Origin: Kiloniella spongiae
Lineage (GTDB): Bacteria > Pseudomonadota > Alphaproteobacteria > Kiloniellales > Kiloniellaceae
Length of the DNA: 64,000 bases
NCBI RefSeq assembly: GCF_001026905.1
Contig: NZ_LAQL01000010.1
Span: 62,001 to 126,000, forward strand
Reading direction: 5' to 3'
Position numbers and translations under genes: made by a program. This document shows positions 26,138 through 36,289 of this stretch, piece after piece. The number at the start of each line of letters is the position of its first letter. Within the stretch, counting starts at the first letter, position 1. Below the pieces are notes generated by a model. That model saw only the letters and a program-made list of their open reading frames with translations. It was not told where the DNA came from and searched no databases.

Positions 26138-26944
26138 TTAGATAACCATTTTTCTTAAACGTTGTGACAGAATATCCAGAAGGCTGACCGAAATGATAAT
26201 TAGAATGATAACGGCTGCAGTTTCTGCATAATAGAAGCCACGAATGTTTTCCCACAAAACCATACCAATCCCGCCAGCACCAACGATACCAAGAACCGTG
26301 GCTGAACGAACATTGGACTCAAAACGATATAGAGAATAGGAAATCCAGAGCGGAAGCACTTGCGGGATAACGCCGAAGATAACTTCCTGAAGTCCTGTTG
26401 CACCTGTTGCTCTGATGCCCTCAACCGGGCTTGGATCAATCGCCTCTACCGCTTCTGAGAATAACTTGGCCAGAACACCTGTTGTATGTATCCACAGAGC
26501 AAGAACACCGGCAAATGGCCCAAGACCAACGGCGACAACAAAGAGCATGGCAAAAACCATTTCATTAATCGCACGAGCAGCGTCCATAAGGCGACGTACA
26601 GGTTGAAAAACCCACCAGGGTACAATGTTTTCCGAACACAAAATGCCGAAGGGTACGGAACACACAATACTGAGGGCTGTCCCCCAAATTGCAATCTGAA
26701 TTGTTATCCAGATTTCTTCAACGTACATTTTCCATTGCGACATATCCGGAGGGAAGAAACCAGACGCAAACTGACTCATGTTCTCTGCGTTTTCAATCAG
26801 ATCCCAAGGCCGCATATCGGCCCCTTCCCATGACAGCGCAAGTAATGCAAAAAAGACAGCCCACATAACCAGGCTACCAATGGACCGCTTCAAATCATGA
26901 GCAGGAATTTCGATGGATTTTTGAGTTTCTGAAAGATTAGACAT
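26138..26944 (-). CDS. phnE: Phosphonate ABC transporter permease
   Basis: The product (about 268 residues from the ATG ending at 26944) is a PhnE-type permease with about six membrane helices, the [11 protein letters not shown]-like region ([27 protein letters not shown]) and [17 protein letters not shown] near the C-terminus. An open frame extends to a GTG at 27016, but that lies inside the terminator hairpin, so I use [10 protein letters not shown]. It works with PhnC and PhnD. There is only one phnE copy here. Confidence 0.9.
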   Translation of the reverse strand: MSNLSETQKSIEIPAHDLKRSIGSLVMWAVFFALLALSWEGADMRPWDLIENAENMSQFASGFFPPDMSQWKMYVEEIWITIQIAIWGTALSIVCSVPFGILCSENIVPWWVFQPVRRLMDAARAINEMVFAMLFVVAVGLGPFAGVLALWIHTTGVLAKLFSEAVEAIDPSPVEGIRATGATGLQEVIFGVIPQVLPLWISYSLYRFESNVRSATVLGIVGAGGIGMVLWENIRGFYYAETAAVIILIIISVSLLDILSQRLRKMVI

Positions 26945-26992
26945 CGGAAAAAATCTTATATTGATGAAAGGAATAGCTGTTCTTATGAACAG

Positions 26993-27023
26993 AAAAACGG
27001 TGCTCGAATAGAGCACCGTTTTT
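26993..27023 (-). terminator. Hairpin between phnD and phnE
   Basis: A 13-bp stem AAAAACGGTGCTC / GAGCACCGTTTTT with loop GAATA begins 14 bases after the phnD stop. It has a T run on both strands. Since phnE follows on the same strand, it likely reduces read-through so that the binding protein is more abundant than the permease. Confidence 0.85.
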
Positions 27024-27036
27024 GTATTGTCATTGC

Positions 27037-28053
27037 TTATTGAGCAGCAACCAGAACTTTCAGATCAGAAAGTTTACTGTTGATTGCCAAGAGTTTTTTC
27101 TCTTTTTCATCAGCAGCCAGACCTTCGTTACCTTCGATCTTTAACTTGTTTTTGAACAGAGCCAACTGACGCACAGGGTATAGCTGTGTGTTGTTGCTTT
27201 CCATGAACAGTCCCTGACCATCAGAGATCCCGCCCAAAACTTTTTTAGCATGAGCAACATCACCAAGACGACCGTAACCAAGGAAGAACGCTTTGATACG
27301 AGATTTAAGTTCTTTGGACATGTCTTTGCGATAAACCATTGGATCAGATGGGATCAATGGAGACGTCCAGATTACTTTGATTTTTGCAGCAGCATCAGGT
27401 GCTTTTTTCATAGAGCGGCCAATCTGCTCTGAATTGTTTGCTGCCACATGAACCTGTTTGTTGGCAGTCGCCATCAGATTTGTTTCGTGGTTCGCATTAC
27501 GAACAGTTTTGAAACATTCTTTTGGATCTACACCGTTCTGCGCAAACACATAATATGAAGGAACTAAAAACCCAGATGTAGAGTTTGGATCGCCAATACC
27601 AAAATTCAGTGACTGATCGCATTTGAAGATATCGTCAAGGCTGTTGATGTCTTTGTTATCTACATGCGTAATGATATGGGAATAATAACCTTGGCTTCCG
27701 TCAGCTTTGGATGTCTGCACGAAAACTTCCCCACCGGAACGATCAACGGCTTCGATGCCGGATTTATTACCGAACCAAGCCACGTGTACTTTACCAAAGC
27801 GCATGGCTTCGATAACGCCTGCATAATCAGGAGCAAAGAAAGGGTTCACTTTCATACCGAGTGCGGCTTCCATGTCCTTCATCAAAGGAACCCACTGCTC
27901 TTTAAGGTTAGAAGTTGATTCTGTTGAAATAATCCCAAAGTTAAGTTCTGTAGGATCTTTCTCAAGAGGTTTGTAATTAGTTTCAGCCTGAGCAACACCA
28001 CCAACAAATGCTGTTACTGCAATAGCTGCAGAAGCGATTAGTTTGCGAACCAT
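27037..28053 (-). CDS. phnD: Phosphonate ABC transporter substrate-binding protein
   Basis: This 338-residue periplasmic protein has a signal peptide (cleavage near GGVAQAETN) and the PhnD pattern: [49 protein letters not shown], and [19 protein letters not shown], the Ser/Thr cluster that binds the phosphonate group. It delivers phosphonates to PhnE/PhnC. It sits 69 bases downstream of phnC. Confidence 0.92.
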   Translation of the reverse strand: MVRKLIASAAIAVTAFVGGVAQAETNYKPLEKDPTELNFGIISTESTSNLKEQWVPLMKDMEAALGMKVNPFFAPDYAGVIEAMRFGKVHVAWFGNKSGIEAVDRSGGEVFVQTSKADGSQGYYSHIITHVDNKDINSLDDIFKCDQSLNFGIGDPNSTSGFLVPSYYVFAQNGVDPKECFKTVRNANHETNLMATANKQVHVAANNSEQIGRSMKKAPDAAAKIKVIWTSPLIPSDPMVYRKDMSKELKSRIKAFFLGYGRLGDVAHAKKVLGGISDGQGLFMESNNTQLYPVRQLALFKNKLKIEGNEGLAADEKEKKLLAINSKLSDLKVLVAAQ

Positions 28054-28122
28054 TTTACCTGTTCTCCTAGTTTTAAAAGTACATAAATGCCAGATGAATG
28101 AGGAACTGCAGATCGTAGCCTT

Positions 28123-28950
28123 TTAAGCTACTGCCTGTTCTGGAAGTGATGTCACAACAGGTTCTTCCTGTTGCTTGGAACCTAGCAATTCCAAACTGTC
28201 ATCACCGTAAAGTTGTTCAAGAAGTTTTGGCGTCAAACGCTTTGAGTCGCCGTCAAAAATAATTTCACCATTCCGCATTGCAATTGTGCGGGGGCAATAG
28301 CGAAGTGCATAGTCAACCTGATGCAACGAAACGAGAACCGTTACACCGTCCTCTTTGTTCACATTTTCCAGTGTGTCCATGACCTTGCGGGCAGAAGATG
28401 GATCAAGGGAAGCAATTGGCTCATCCGCCAGAATCACTTGCGCACCCTGAGTAATGGCACGGGCAATAGCAGCACGTTGCTGTTGACCGCCGGATAAAGT
28501 CGATGAACGCTGTTCGGCAAGATTATCAATACCAACCCGCGCCAAAGCCTTCATGGCAATCATTTTCTCAGCGCGTGTAAAAAGCCCCAGAGTGCCTCGC
28601 CATCTTGGAATTTGCCCCAAAAGGCCAACGAGAACATTTGTCAGGACAGAAAGGCGATTCACCAAATTAAACTGCTGGAATACCACACCGACATCAGAAC
28701 GCGCAGCACGCACTCCACGTCCTAATTTTCCGTTTTCCTGAATGGTTTGATGAAGGACTTCGATTTTACTGTTATCGCTGTCGCTTTTCATCAACCCCGA
28801 AATATGTCGTATCAGGGTGGATTTACCAGAACCGGAAGCACCGATCAGGGCAACCATTTCGCCCCTATCAATCTGTAGGTCCAGTGAATTCAGGGCTTTT
28901 TTGCCCTTTGTGAAGGTCTTATTCAGACCAGTTACCTTGATCGCAACCAT
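28123..28950 (-). CDS. phnC: Phosphonate ABC transporter ATP-binding protein
   Basis: This 275-residue ABC ATPase has Walker [10 protein letters not shown], a PhnC-type Q-loop region [14 protein letters not shown], the signature LSGGQQQR and Walker B VILADEP. I use the ATG ending at 28950 ([13 protein letters not shown]); an upstream TTG-started frame reaches 29007 but adds residues foreign to the family. It is the first gene of phnC-phnD-phnE-acyltransferase-DUF1045, and a PhnF-like site lies 123 bases upstream. Confidence 0.92.
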   Translation of the reverse strand: MVAIKVTGLNKTFTKGKKALNSLDLQIDRGEMVALIGASGSGKSTLIRHISGLMKSDSDNSKIEVLHQTIQENGKLGRGVRAARSDVGVVFQQFNLVNRLSVLTNVLVGLLGQIPRWRGTLGLFTRAEKMIAMKALARVGIDNLAEQRSSTLSGGQQQRAAIARAITQGAQVILADEPIASLDPSSARKVMDTLENVNKEDGVTVLVSLHQVDYALRYCPRTIAMRNGEIIFDGDSKRLTPKLLEQLYGDDSLELLGSKQQEEPVVTSLPEQAVA

Positions 28951-29072
28951 GAAACTTGCACCATAAACCCTTAAATGTTTGTTGGTGCAAGTTTGCCGCC
29001 TTTGCAAGACTCTTGCGTGATGGTTGTTTTAAGGTTCTGTTAACGTCTTTTCTTTTTCCTGCACAAGAAAGG

Positions 29073-29085
29073 AAACTTGTCTAGA
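29073..29085 (-). promoter_or_regulatory. PhnF-like site upstream of phnC
   Basis: On the minus strand TCTAGACAAGTTT matches 12 of 13 bases of TCTAGACAAATTT at the phnG operator (18264-18276). It is in the gap between the threonine aldolase stop and phnC, which suggests that both phn transcription units share one regulator. Confidence 0.5.
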
Positions 29086-29120
29086 TGAATCACGCTCTTT
29101 TACATACACCACAGTAAAAT

Positions 29121-30194
29121 TCAGTTTCTTGTTTGATAGTAAGATCGGGTTTTCTCGATAAAGAGTTCTATAGCTTCATCAGATATATCCATGTGAGTAA
29201 CCAAGCGTATTTTTGGAACTTGAGCACCAATTAGAATGCCTTCCCCGTGAAGGAAATCACACAGAGCTTGATGATGTCCCTCGCCTGGGTTCATAAAGAC
29301 CATATTCGTTTCAACCGTCGACATATCAATTGAAACCTCTGGAATTGACTGTAAACCCTGTGCCAGTTTTGTCGCTTTTTCATGATCTTTTCCAAGCAGG
29401 GGAACATTGTGTTCCAAAGCATAAAGACCACAGGCCGCAAGTACACCGACCTGACGCATACCACCCCCCAAAAGCTTTCGCATCCGCTTTGCGCGCTTTA
29501 TTAAATGCTCAGATCCGCAGAGCACAGACCCAACTGGTGCCCCCAATCCCTTGGAAAGACATATAGAAATTGAATCAACAGGTTCGCACAGTGTTTTCAA
29601 TGACGCATTCAACGTGGTAGCCGCATTAAATATGCGCGCACCATCAAGATGAACCGCCAGGTCATTCTCGTGTGCGACCGCGGCTAAGGAAGCGATACGT
29701 TCAAGGCCTTGCACACGCCCATTGACTGTATTCTCAAGGCACAGTAAACGACTGATCGGACAATGAAAATCATCTGGCTTTATCGCATTCACTACCTGTT
29801 GAGGGGTAAGACCACCAGAATTATCGGTTGGCAACGGAAAAGGAGAAATGCCTCCGAGTACAGCGGCACCTCCCGCTTCATCGATAAAGATATGATACGC
29901 GTCCCCCACGATATATTCGTCCCCACGGCCACAATAACTCAAAAGAGCCGCAAGGTTACTTTGAGTGCCCGTCGGAAAGAAAAGAGCATTTTCCATTCCC
30001 GCCATTTCAGCAAGTTTACTTTCGAGTTCTGCCACGGTTGGATCATCATCGTAAACATCATTCCCTACCCTAGCATTCGCCATGACATCACGCATTCCCT
30101 TGCTTGGCTTTGTGACCGTATCACTTCGGAAATCAGCAATCAGCCCTGAATTCGAACCAATCTTGTTTTTGCGATCTAACATACCTGAGTACAT
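29121..30194 (-). CDS. ltaE: Low-specificity L-threonine aldolase
   Basis: The 357-residue PLP enzyme has DFRSDTVTKPS at the start, a FFPTGTQSNLAAL block, VHLDGARIFNAA with the PLP-contacting Asp, and the Schiff-base lysine in SICLSKGLGAPVGSVL. It cleaves L-threonine/allo-threonine to glycine and acetaldehyde. AGGAG lies seven bases before the ATG ending at 30194. It lies just upstream of phnC on the same strand, but a promoter-like gap with an operator separates them, so co-regulation is uncertain. Confidence 0.9.
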   Translation of the reverse strand: MYSGMLDRKNKIGSNSGLIADFRSDTVTKPSKGMRDVMANARVGNDVYDDDPTVAELESKLAEMAGMENALFFPTGTQSNLAALLSYCGRGDEYIVGDAYHIFIDEAGGAAVLGGISPFPLPTDNSGGLTPQQVVNAIKPDDFHCPISRLLCLENTVNGRVQGLERIASLAAVAHENDLAVHLDGARIFNAATTLNASLKTLCEPVDSISICLSKGLGAPVGSVLCGSEHLIKRAKRMRKLLGGGMRQVGVLAACGLYALEHNVPLLGKDHEKATKLAQGLQSIPEVSIDMSTVETNMVFMNPGEGHHQALCDFLHGEGILIGAQVPKIRLVTHMDISDEAIELFIEKTRSYYQTRN

Positions 30195-30552
30195 ACTTAC
30201 TCTCCTGCGATACCTTAACGCCTCAAGGGCCTGTTTATGAATGATGTGATATTTGCGAATAGTGGTTACTTGAAATGACGAGATCGCTTTTGGGTAAGTA
30301 GCAAGATAATTCTATGTACATTACCAACAAGCATAAAGAAGAACGAAAGCAAACGATAAACAGAGCAAGAAACTTTGTCACGAAGGGAAATCATCTCTAA
30401 GTTAAAAGCTTATTGTGCCCCCCTTTTAGCTCGATACCTTTGAATTAAAATCCAAAAATCAAATAAAACAGTAGGCAAAATCACCTTAACTGATATTAGA
30501 TAGACAACCAGAACGCTCTTCATCTGCTCCTATTTAGTGGTAAATACAAAAC
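30195..30552. other. Intergenic region between ltaE and the MFS gene
   Basis: This AT-rich stretch lies between divergent genes. No gene, convincing dyad or repeat is seen. It must contain the two divergent promoters. Confidence 0.4.
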
Positions 30553-31815
30553 ATGTGGCAATCAATCAGGTCAATCTCATCTCTTCTATTTAGTTTTGCC
30601 ATGCTTATGCTTGGACAAGGGATGATCAACACACTGTTGGGGCTTCGGAGCCGAATTGAAGGCTTCTCAACAGAGACTACTGGCCTGATTATGACGGGCC
30701 AATTTGTTGGCATGTTGATAGGTGCTGTTTTTGCCATACGCGTTATCGCCGCAGTTGGACACATTCGCTCTTTTGCCGCCTTTGCCTCCGTCCTCTCGGT
30801 TGCCGTTCTTGCCCATGTTCTGTTTACCGATCCTATCTTCTGGTTTTTTCTTCGAATTGTGACTGGTTTTTGTATGGCAGGCATGATTATGGTTGTCGAA
30901 AGCTGGGTGAATGAAAAATCCAGCAATGAAAACAGAGGGAAAATTCTCTCGCTCTATATGATTACCAACTACATTGGGGCCGGTACCGGGCAATTTATGA
31001 TGTTATTGGGTGATCCTGCCCAATTCCAGCTCTTTGTTATTGGCTCTATGGTTTATTCATTCGCTTTGGTTCCGCTTCTTTTAACCAGAGCAAAAGCGCC
31101 AACACCAAGTTCACCAAAACGAATGGCCTTCAAGAAACTTTTTTTGGTGTCACCAGTCGGTGTTTTCGGAACGGTGTGTGCCGCTATGTCCAATTCGTCT
31201 CTCAACAGTATGGGGGCCGTTTTTGGCAAGGATGTTGACCTTACTATTCCCCAGATATCATCCTTTATGGCTGCCGCAATTTTTGGCGGTATGTTGTTGC
31301 AATTTCCCATTGGCCGTATATCTGATCGTTTTGACAGGCGTACGGTTCTTATCTTTTCGTCACTTCTCACCATAGGATCTTGTTTTGCCGTTATATGGGC
31401 TACGGGACAGAGCTTTATTATTCTACTGGCCGCCATTGCACTTTATGGCGGTATGTCCTTTACCATATATCCAATTTCAGCATCACAGGTTAACGACATG
31501 GCAGACAGAAAAGAGCTGGTTCAAGTCTCTGCTGGTTTATTGATCGCTTATGGGGTTGGCGCTAGTTTAGGGCCAACAATTGCCGCTCAATTTATGGGTT
31601 ATTTTGGTCCCGAAGGTATATTTATGTTCTTTATGATTAATAACAGCCTGTTAGTAATCTTCACCATAGTTCGTATTTTCCAACGTCAAAGGCATCTGGA
31701 GAGCAAAGCGCCATTCATGCCACTGGGCGGTAATGGTATGAGCAGTAAACAGCTCTATACTGCCGCGATCAAAGCTGAAACATCATCCAAAAACGAAAAT
31801 AATACCGAGACTTAA
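30553..31815 (+). CDS. MFS transporter (YcaD-like)
   Basis: This 420-residue protein has about 12 membrane segments and resembles YcaD-like members of the major facilitator superfamily: LGLRSRIEGFSTETTGLIMTGQ at the first loop, GRISDRFDRRTVL at the inter-domain signature, and VESWVNEKSS. The substrate is unknown. The first ATG at 30553 lacks a clear ribosome binding site but directly precedes the first helix. It stands alone and ends before the convergent malyl-CoA lyase gene. Confidence 0.82.
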   Translation: MWQSIRSISSLLFSFAMLMLGQGMINTLLGLRSRIEGFSTETTGLIMTGQFVGMLIGAVFAIRVIAAVGHIRSFAAFASVLSVAVLAHVLFTDPIFWFFLRIVTGFCMAGMIMVVESWVNEKSSNENRGKILSLYMITNYIGAGTGQFMMLLGDPAQFQLFVIGSMVYSFALVPLLLTRAKAPTPSSPKRMAFKKLFLVSPVGVFGTVCAAMSNSSLNSMGAVFGKDVDLTIPQISSFMAAAIFGGMLLQFPIGRISDRFDRRTVLIFSSLLTIGSCFAVIWATGQSFIILLAAIALYGGMSFTIYPISASQVNDMADRKELVQVSAGLLIAYGVGASLGPTIAAQFMGYFGPEGIFMFFMINNSLLVIFTIVRIFQRQRHLESKAPFMPLGGNGMSSKQLYTAAIKAETSSKNENNTET

Positions 31816-31870
31816 TCTGATAAAATCAACTCAAGACTGACAGAAATAAATTATCTGTTTAAAGAAGATC

Positions 31871-31901
31871 GGTGGCGCTGCTCATCTTAAACAACGCCAC
31901 C
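31871..31901. repeat. Inverted repeat between MFS and malyl-CoA lyase genes
   Basis: GGTGGCG and CGCCACC are separated by 17 bases between convergent genes. The minus-strand tail (GATCTTCTTT) is only moderately T-rich, so this is a possible but not typical terminator for the lyase gene. Confidence 0.45.
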
Positions 31902-31909
31902 TAAAAATA

Positions 31910-32887
31910 CTACCTTGACGCGATTTGCTGTGATTTTTCGACCAACACTTCAGCTTGACGAATTGATGCGTAATCGATTAATCGACCATCAAGTGAAACA
32001 GCACCCTTCCCTTCACTCTCAGCTTCTGCCATAGCGTCAAGAATAAGTTTGGCCCGGGTTACTTCTTCATCACTTGGGCTCATCACCTCGTTCGCCAAAT
32101 CGATCTGGGACGGGTGAATAGCCCACTTACCTTCACAGCCAAGAACCGCAGCACGTCTAGCTGCTGCTTTAAAACCTTCCGGATCAGAAAAATCCCCAAA
32201 TGGTCCATCAACAGGTCGTAATCCATTGGCCCGTGCTGCGACAACCATTCTGCTAATAGCATAGTGCCACATATCGCCCCAATGGGTGAGACGATCTCCA
32301 GACAAGTCAGGATCTGTCAAAACGGCGTAATCTTTATTCACACCACCTATCATTGTGGTTCTTGCGCGGGTTGATGCAGCATAATCAGCCACACCAAAAT
32401 GAAGAGATTCATTGCGACGACTTGCAGACGCAATTTCGTTTACATTTTGCATACCAAGAGCGGTTTCAATGATGTGCTCAAAACCAATACGCTTTTGATA
32501 TCCCCGGGCATCTTCAATCTGAGTAACAAGCATATCAATCGCATAAACATCAGCCGCGGTTCCAACCTTTGGTATCATAATCAAATCAAGATGTTGACCG
32601 GCCTGTTCAACGACATCCACGACATCACGATACATGTAATGGGTATCCAGTCCATTGATGCGAATGGACATGGATTTTCCTGTCCAATCCAGATCATTTA
32701 ACGCCTGAATAATATTCTTTCTGGCTTGTTCTTTTTCATCGGGAGCGACGGCATCTTCCAAATCAAGGAAAATAACGTCAGCATCTGATTTTGCTGCCTT
32801 TTCAAAAAGTTGCGGTTGGCTTCCCGGGACGGCAAGCTCACTTCGGTTCAGCCTTGCTGGGGCTTGTTCTATTATTTGAAAACTCAT
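31910..32887 (-). CDS. mcl: L-malyl-CoA/beta-methylmalyl-CoA lyase
   Basis: This 325-residue CitE-like enzyme matches Methylobacterium-type MclA closely: LNRSELAVPGSQP, VIFLDLEDAVAPDEKEQARKN (metal-binding Glu/Asp), IRINGLDTHYMYRDVVDVVE, and WAIHPSQIDLANEV near the end. It cleaves malyl-CoA to acetyl-CoA and glyoxylate. The malate-CoA ligase subunits that make its substrate are encoded about 1.1 kb away on the opposite strand, with a response regulator between. This pair is the core of the serine cycle; other serine-cycle genes are not in the window. Confidence 0.92.
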   Translation of the reverse strand: MSFQIIEQAPARLNRSELAVPGSQPQLFEKAAKSDADVIFLDLEDAVAPDEKEQARKNIIQALNDLDWTGKSMSIRINGLDTHYMYRDVVDVVEQAGQHLDLIMIPKVGTAADVYAIDMLVTQIEDARGYQKRIGFEHIIETALGMQNVNEIASASRRNESLHFGVADYAASTRARTTMIGGVNKDYAVLTDPDLSGDRLTHWGDMWHYAISRMVVAARANGLRPVDGPFGDFSDPEGFKAAARRAAVLGCEGKWAIHPSQIDLANEVMSPSDEEVTRAKLILDAMAEAESEGKGAVSLDGRLIDYASIRQAEVLVEKSQQIASR

Positions 32888-32970
32888 TTTTGGGACTTCC
32901 TATTCCAAATTTACAGGTCTAGGAGCGGAATTAACCGGGCAAAATATCGTTGCTGTCAACCATGATTTTT

Positions 32971-32989
32971 TCCTTCACGTAGTGAAGGA
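32971..32989. repeat. Short hairpin TCCTTCAC-GTA-GTGAAGGA
   Basis: A perfect 8-bp stem with a 3-base loop, followed on the plus strand by TTTTTT, lies between the response-regulator and mcl genes, both on the minus strand. As a terminator it would act against plus-strand transcripts; otherwise it may be a binding site upstream of mcl (82 bases from the start). Confidence 0.45.
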
Positions 32990-33069
32990 TTTTTTGAGAA
33001 ATTGAATCATTGGATTCTTGAGCAGATTCTTCAGCAGAAAACTAAAGATTGAAGTCAAGGAAAAATCCC

Positions 33070-33735
33070 TCAATCATCTTCCTCGCCTTGTGGGCTTACA
33101 CGTGTTGAATAGTAATAGGCAATCGCTTGTGATCTGTTGGTTACAGAGAGTTTTCCAAATAAATTTCTAAGATGAAATTTCACCGTATTCAGAGAGATAT
33201 CATGATCACGTGCAAGTTCTTTGTTGGTCCGACCCTGAGCCAGCGAAATCAACAAAGCTCGCTCTCGTTTTGTCAGGGAATGCATAGGATCCTGACGTAG
33301 ATCACGCACATCAACAAAGGGGAATACCATCCCTCCCTTGGCAATACTTTCGACCGTATCCAGCAGGTATTCAGGCGGCTGTGAGCGCGAGCAATACCCC
33401 GCCGCTCCAGCCGCCATGGCCTGTCTTGGAATATCCTGATTATCGCCTTGAGCATAGACGACAATACGAGGCGGATTTTCCTGGTTCCGAATAATCTCAA
33501 TCAAACGTTCCCCCCCCAGCATCGGCAAGGCCCAGTCAACAATGCCAACAGTGAAAGTCGAGAGTAAGGTAATTTCGAGAAAGCTCTCAGCTGATCCGAC
33601 TGACGCCACAAGACTAAACCTGGGATCGCGATCAAAAAATTCTGACAAGGCAGAAAGCATCAATGGATTACTATCCGCCAAGGCGACTTTGATCGGTTGT
33701 ACGTCAACCGACGGTGCTTTTCCCACAACCGACAT
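33070..33735 (-). CDS. NarL/LuxR-type response regulator
   Basis: The 221-residue protein has an N-terminal receiver domain with acceptor D67 (VGIVDWALPM) and a C-terminal LuxR HTH (about 157-205, LTKRERALLISLAQGRTNKELA and NTVKFHLRNLFGKL). The usual receiver lysine near the end of strand 5 is not obvious (CSRSQPPEYL has Arg/Ser), so phosphorylation control may be altered. It lies between mcl and mtkAB and probably regulates them. No partner kinase is adjacent. Confidence 0.85.
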   Translation of the reverse strand: MSVVGKAPSVDVQPIKVALADSNPLMLSALSEFFDRDPRFSLVASVGSAESFLEITLLSTFTVGIVDWALPMLGGERLIEIIRNQENPPRIVVYAQGDNQDIPRQAMAAGAAGYCSRSQPPEYLLDTVESIAKGGMVFPFVDVRDLRQDPMHSLTKRERALLISLAQGRTNKELARDHDISLNTVKFHLRNLFGKLSVTNRSQAIAYYYSTRVSPQGEEDD

Positions 33736-33760
33736 ATTTCAACCGTTTAAACCAAAAACC

Positions 33761-33834
33761 TACCCATAAGAATGGTACTGTATATTGAAATTTGATAGAA
33801 TACAATAATTTAGGATAGTTTTTTACCTACCTAT
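33761..33834. promoter_or_regulatory. NarL-like heptamers between the regulator and mtkA
   Basis: TACCCAT (33761-33767), facing an imperfect inverted AATGGTA (33771-33777), and TACCTAT (33828-33834) match the TACYNMT heptamer bound by NarL-type proteins. They lie between a NarL/LuxR-type regulator gene and mtkA. Heptamers are short and may occur by chance in AT-rich DNA. Confidence 0.35.
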
Positions 33835-33983
33835 ATAGACACTCAAAAGCAGTAATTATGAGTGTTGCGCTAATTTCAAAAACAGCGTTTCATTATTGAT
33901 ACTTATCGGTTTGCTTATACCCAGCTCCCGGTTTGTGAAGATACTAATGTAAGTTCAACAAAATGAATTAAAAAGGAAGATTC

Positions 33984-35195
33984 ATGGATATCCATGAGTA
34001 TCAGGCAAAAAGTATCCTTGCGAACTTCGGCGTCGCCATTCCAAGAGGAGGCCTCGCCTATAGTCCCGAACAAGCAGCTTACCGTGCCAGAGAAATTGGT
34101 GGCAATAAATGGGTCGTTAAGGCCCAGGTCCACACAGGTGGTCGCGGTAAAGCTGGTGGTGTTACGTTATGCGAAAACGAAGAACAGGTGTTTGATGCGG
34201 CAGACAAAATGTTCGGAAAGCGCCTCGTAACCAACCAGACAGGTCCCGACGGTAAATTTACCTATCGCGTCTATGTCGAAGGTGGTGTTCATATCGAACG
34301 GGAAATCTACCTTGGTTTTGTCCTTGATCGTAAGTCCGAACGAATCATGGTTGTAGCCTCTGCTTCTGGGGGAATGGAGATTGAAGAAATTTCTGAAGAT
34401 CATCCCGATAGTATTATTAGATCCATTGTTGAACCTGCTGTTGGCATGCTTGATTTCCAAGCACGCGAAATTGCTTTCAAGCTTGGTGTTAATCCCGGGC
34501 AAATTCCACAAACTGTGGAAACTATCATTGGTTGCTATAAAGCATTCCGTGAACTGGATGCTACAATGGTCGAAATCAATCCGTTGGTAGTCACCAGCGA
34601 AGGTGCAATCATTGCTCTTGATGCAAAGATGACATTTGATGATAACGCCCTTTTCCGACACCCGGACATTTCAGAACTACGTGATAAATCTCAAGAAGAC
34701 CAAAGAGAGTCGAAAGCATCTGATCGCGGCCTGAGTTACGTAGCATTGGATGGTGAAATTGGGTGCATCGTAAACGGCGCTGGACTAGCCATGGCCACAA
34801 TGGATATCATCGAAGTATCCGGCGGTCGTCCCGCAAACTTTCTGGATATTGGCGGAGGAGCATCACCAGAGCGTGTTGCCAAAGCTTTTAACCTTGTCAT
34901 GGCAGATGACAATGTAAAAGCCATTCTGGTTAATATTTTTGCCGGCATCAATCGTTGTGATTGGGTCGCCGAAGGTATCGTGCAAGCCTTGCAAAACAAC
35001 CCGGTTGATGTGCCAGTTATCGTACGCTTAGCGGGAACAAAAGTTGAAGAAGGTCGGAAGATTTTAGCCAGTAGTGGCTTGCCTATTATTCGCGCCAGTA
35101 CCTTGGCCGAAGCGGCTGAACGTTCTGTTGAAGCATGGCAAAACACAAATAAATCAACCAACAACGTCCAAATCCTTGGTGAGGTCGCGTCATGA
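33984..35195 (+). CDS. mtkA: Malate-CoA ligase beta subunit
   Basis: This 403-residue ATP-grasp protein resembles succinyl-CoA synthetase beta and Mtk[52 protein letters not shown], and [16 protein letters not shown]. In place of the succinate enzyme it should make malyl-CoA from malate, ATP and CoA. AAGGAAG lies six bases before the ATG. Its stop overlaps mtkB by four bases. The nearby mcl gene supports malate over succinate as substrate. Confidence 0.88.
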   Translation: MDIHEYQAKSILANFGVAIPRGGLAYSPEQAAYRAREIGGNKWVVKAQVHTGGRGKAGGVTLCENEEQVFDAADKMFGKRLVTNQTGPDGKFTYRVYVEGGVHIEREIYLGFVLDRKSERIMVVASASGGMEIEEISEDHPDSIIRSIVEPAVGMLDFQAREIAFKLGVNPGQIPQTVETIIGCYKAFRELDATMVEINPLVVTSEGAIIALDAKMTFDDNALFRHPDISELRDKSQEDQRESKASDRGLSYVALDGEIGCIVNGAGLAMATMDIIEVSGGRPANFLDIGGGASPERVAKAFNLVMADDNVKAILVNIFAGINRCDWVAEGIVQALQNNPVDVPVIVRLAGTKVEEGRKILASSGLPIIRASTLAEAAERSVEAWQNTNKSTNNVQILGEVAS

Positions 35196-36082
35196 GCATT
35201 CTATTAAACCGGGACACAAAAGTCCTTGTTCACGGCATTAGTGGTAAAATTGCCCGCTTCCATACAAAAGAGATGGTGGGCTATGGCACTAATATTGTTG
35301 GCGGCGTTGTGCCGGGAAAAGGCGGTGAAATCGTCAATGACGTTCCCGTTTTCGACACCGTTAAAGACGCCGTAGAACAAACTGGCGCCACTGCTTCCAT
35401 TGTATTTGTACCGCCCCCTTTTGCTGCTGATTCGATAATGGAAGCTGCGGATGCAGGCATTGAATTCTGTGTCTCTGTAACTGACGGCATTCCAGCACAA
35501 GATATGATGAGTGTTAAACGTTACATGCGTCGATATCCAAGAAACGAACGTATGCGATTAACAGGGCCAAACTGTGCAGGAACGATTACACCAGGCGAAG
35601 CATTACTTGGTATCATGCCTGGTAACATCTATATACCTGGCTCCGTAGGTATTGTTGGTCGTTCGGGAACATTAGGGTATGAAGCCGCATCACAAATGAA
35701 AGCGTTAGGGATTGGCGTTTCGACAAGTGTTGGTATTGGAGGCGACCCTATTAATGGGAGCTCGTTCAAAGATATTCTGGAGCTCTTTGAAGAAGACCCT
35801 AAAACAGAAGCTGTTGTCATGATCGGTGAGATTGGCGGACCACAAGAAGCAGAAGCTGCTGACTTTATTCGAGATCACATGACCAAACCCGTTATCGCCT
35901 ATGTTGCAGGACTAAGTGCCCCTAAAGGGCGTACGATGGGACACGCAGGTGCAATTATCACAGCTTTTGGTGAAAGTGCCAATGAAAAGGTCGGTATCTT
36001 GCGCGAAGTCGGCGCTTCGATCGCCCCTGATCCCTCTTTAATCGGAACTACTGTTGCACAATCCCTATTAAAAGCTTCTTAA
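35192..36082 (+). CDS. mtkB: Malate-CoA ligase alpha subunit
   Basis: This 296-residue CoA-binding subunit has [54 protein letters not shown], and the phosphohistidine region MGHAGAI. It pairs with MtkA; together they activate malate for cleavage by Mcl. SucC/SucD-type proteins are related, but the gene order with mcl favours malate thiokinase. A hairpin follows 18 bases after the stop. Confidence 0.88.
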   Translation: MSILLNRDTKVLVHGISGKIARFHTKEMVGYGTNIVGGVVPGKGGEIVNDVPVFDTVKDAVEQTGATASIVFVPPPFAADSIMEAADAGIEFCVSVTDGIPAQDMMSVKRYMRRYPRNERMRLTGPNCAGTITPGEALLGIMPGNIYIPGSVGIVGRSGTLGYEAASQMKALGIGVSTSVGIGGDPINGSSFKDILELFEEDPKTEAVVMIGEIGGPQEAEAADFIRDHMTKPVIAYVAGLSAPKGRTMGHAGAIITAFGESANEKVGILREVGASIAPDPSLIGTTVAQSLLKAS

Positions 36083-36100
36083 ACACAAATAAAGCTTGGA

Positions 36101-36146
36101 AATGATGCTGTGCGTTACCTTCTAAAGTCACGCACAGCCTTTCATT
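36101..36146 (+). terminator. Probable terminator after mtkAB
   Basis: GCTGTGCGT / ACGCACAGC forms a 9-bp stem with a 14-base loop, extendable by AATGA/TCATT. The tail CTTTCATT is only weakly T-rich. Confidence 0.5.
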
Positions 36147-36289
36147 GAAAAATATTAAGTAATTTTAACTAATAAATTTATATAAAAAGATTTCAAACAC
36201 CCATATAAAACAACAAAAACAATATATAAAATAAATACAATAACAATAACTTTTAAAATAAAGTCAATCACGAATATTTTCTTATAACT

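Noticed and set aside
26945-27016. N-terminal extension of phnE from a GTG
   Set aside because: The start lies within the phnD terminator hairpin and adds residues that do not fit PhnE; the ATG ending at 26944 is preferred.
31053-31436. Long minus-strand open frame opposite the MFS gene
   Set aside because: It is the mirror of a clear membrane transporter frame and has no independent protein character.
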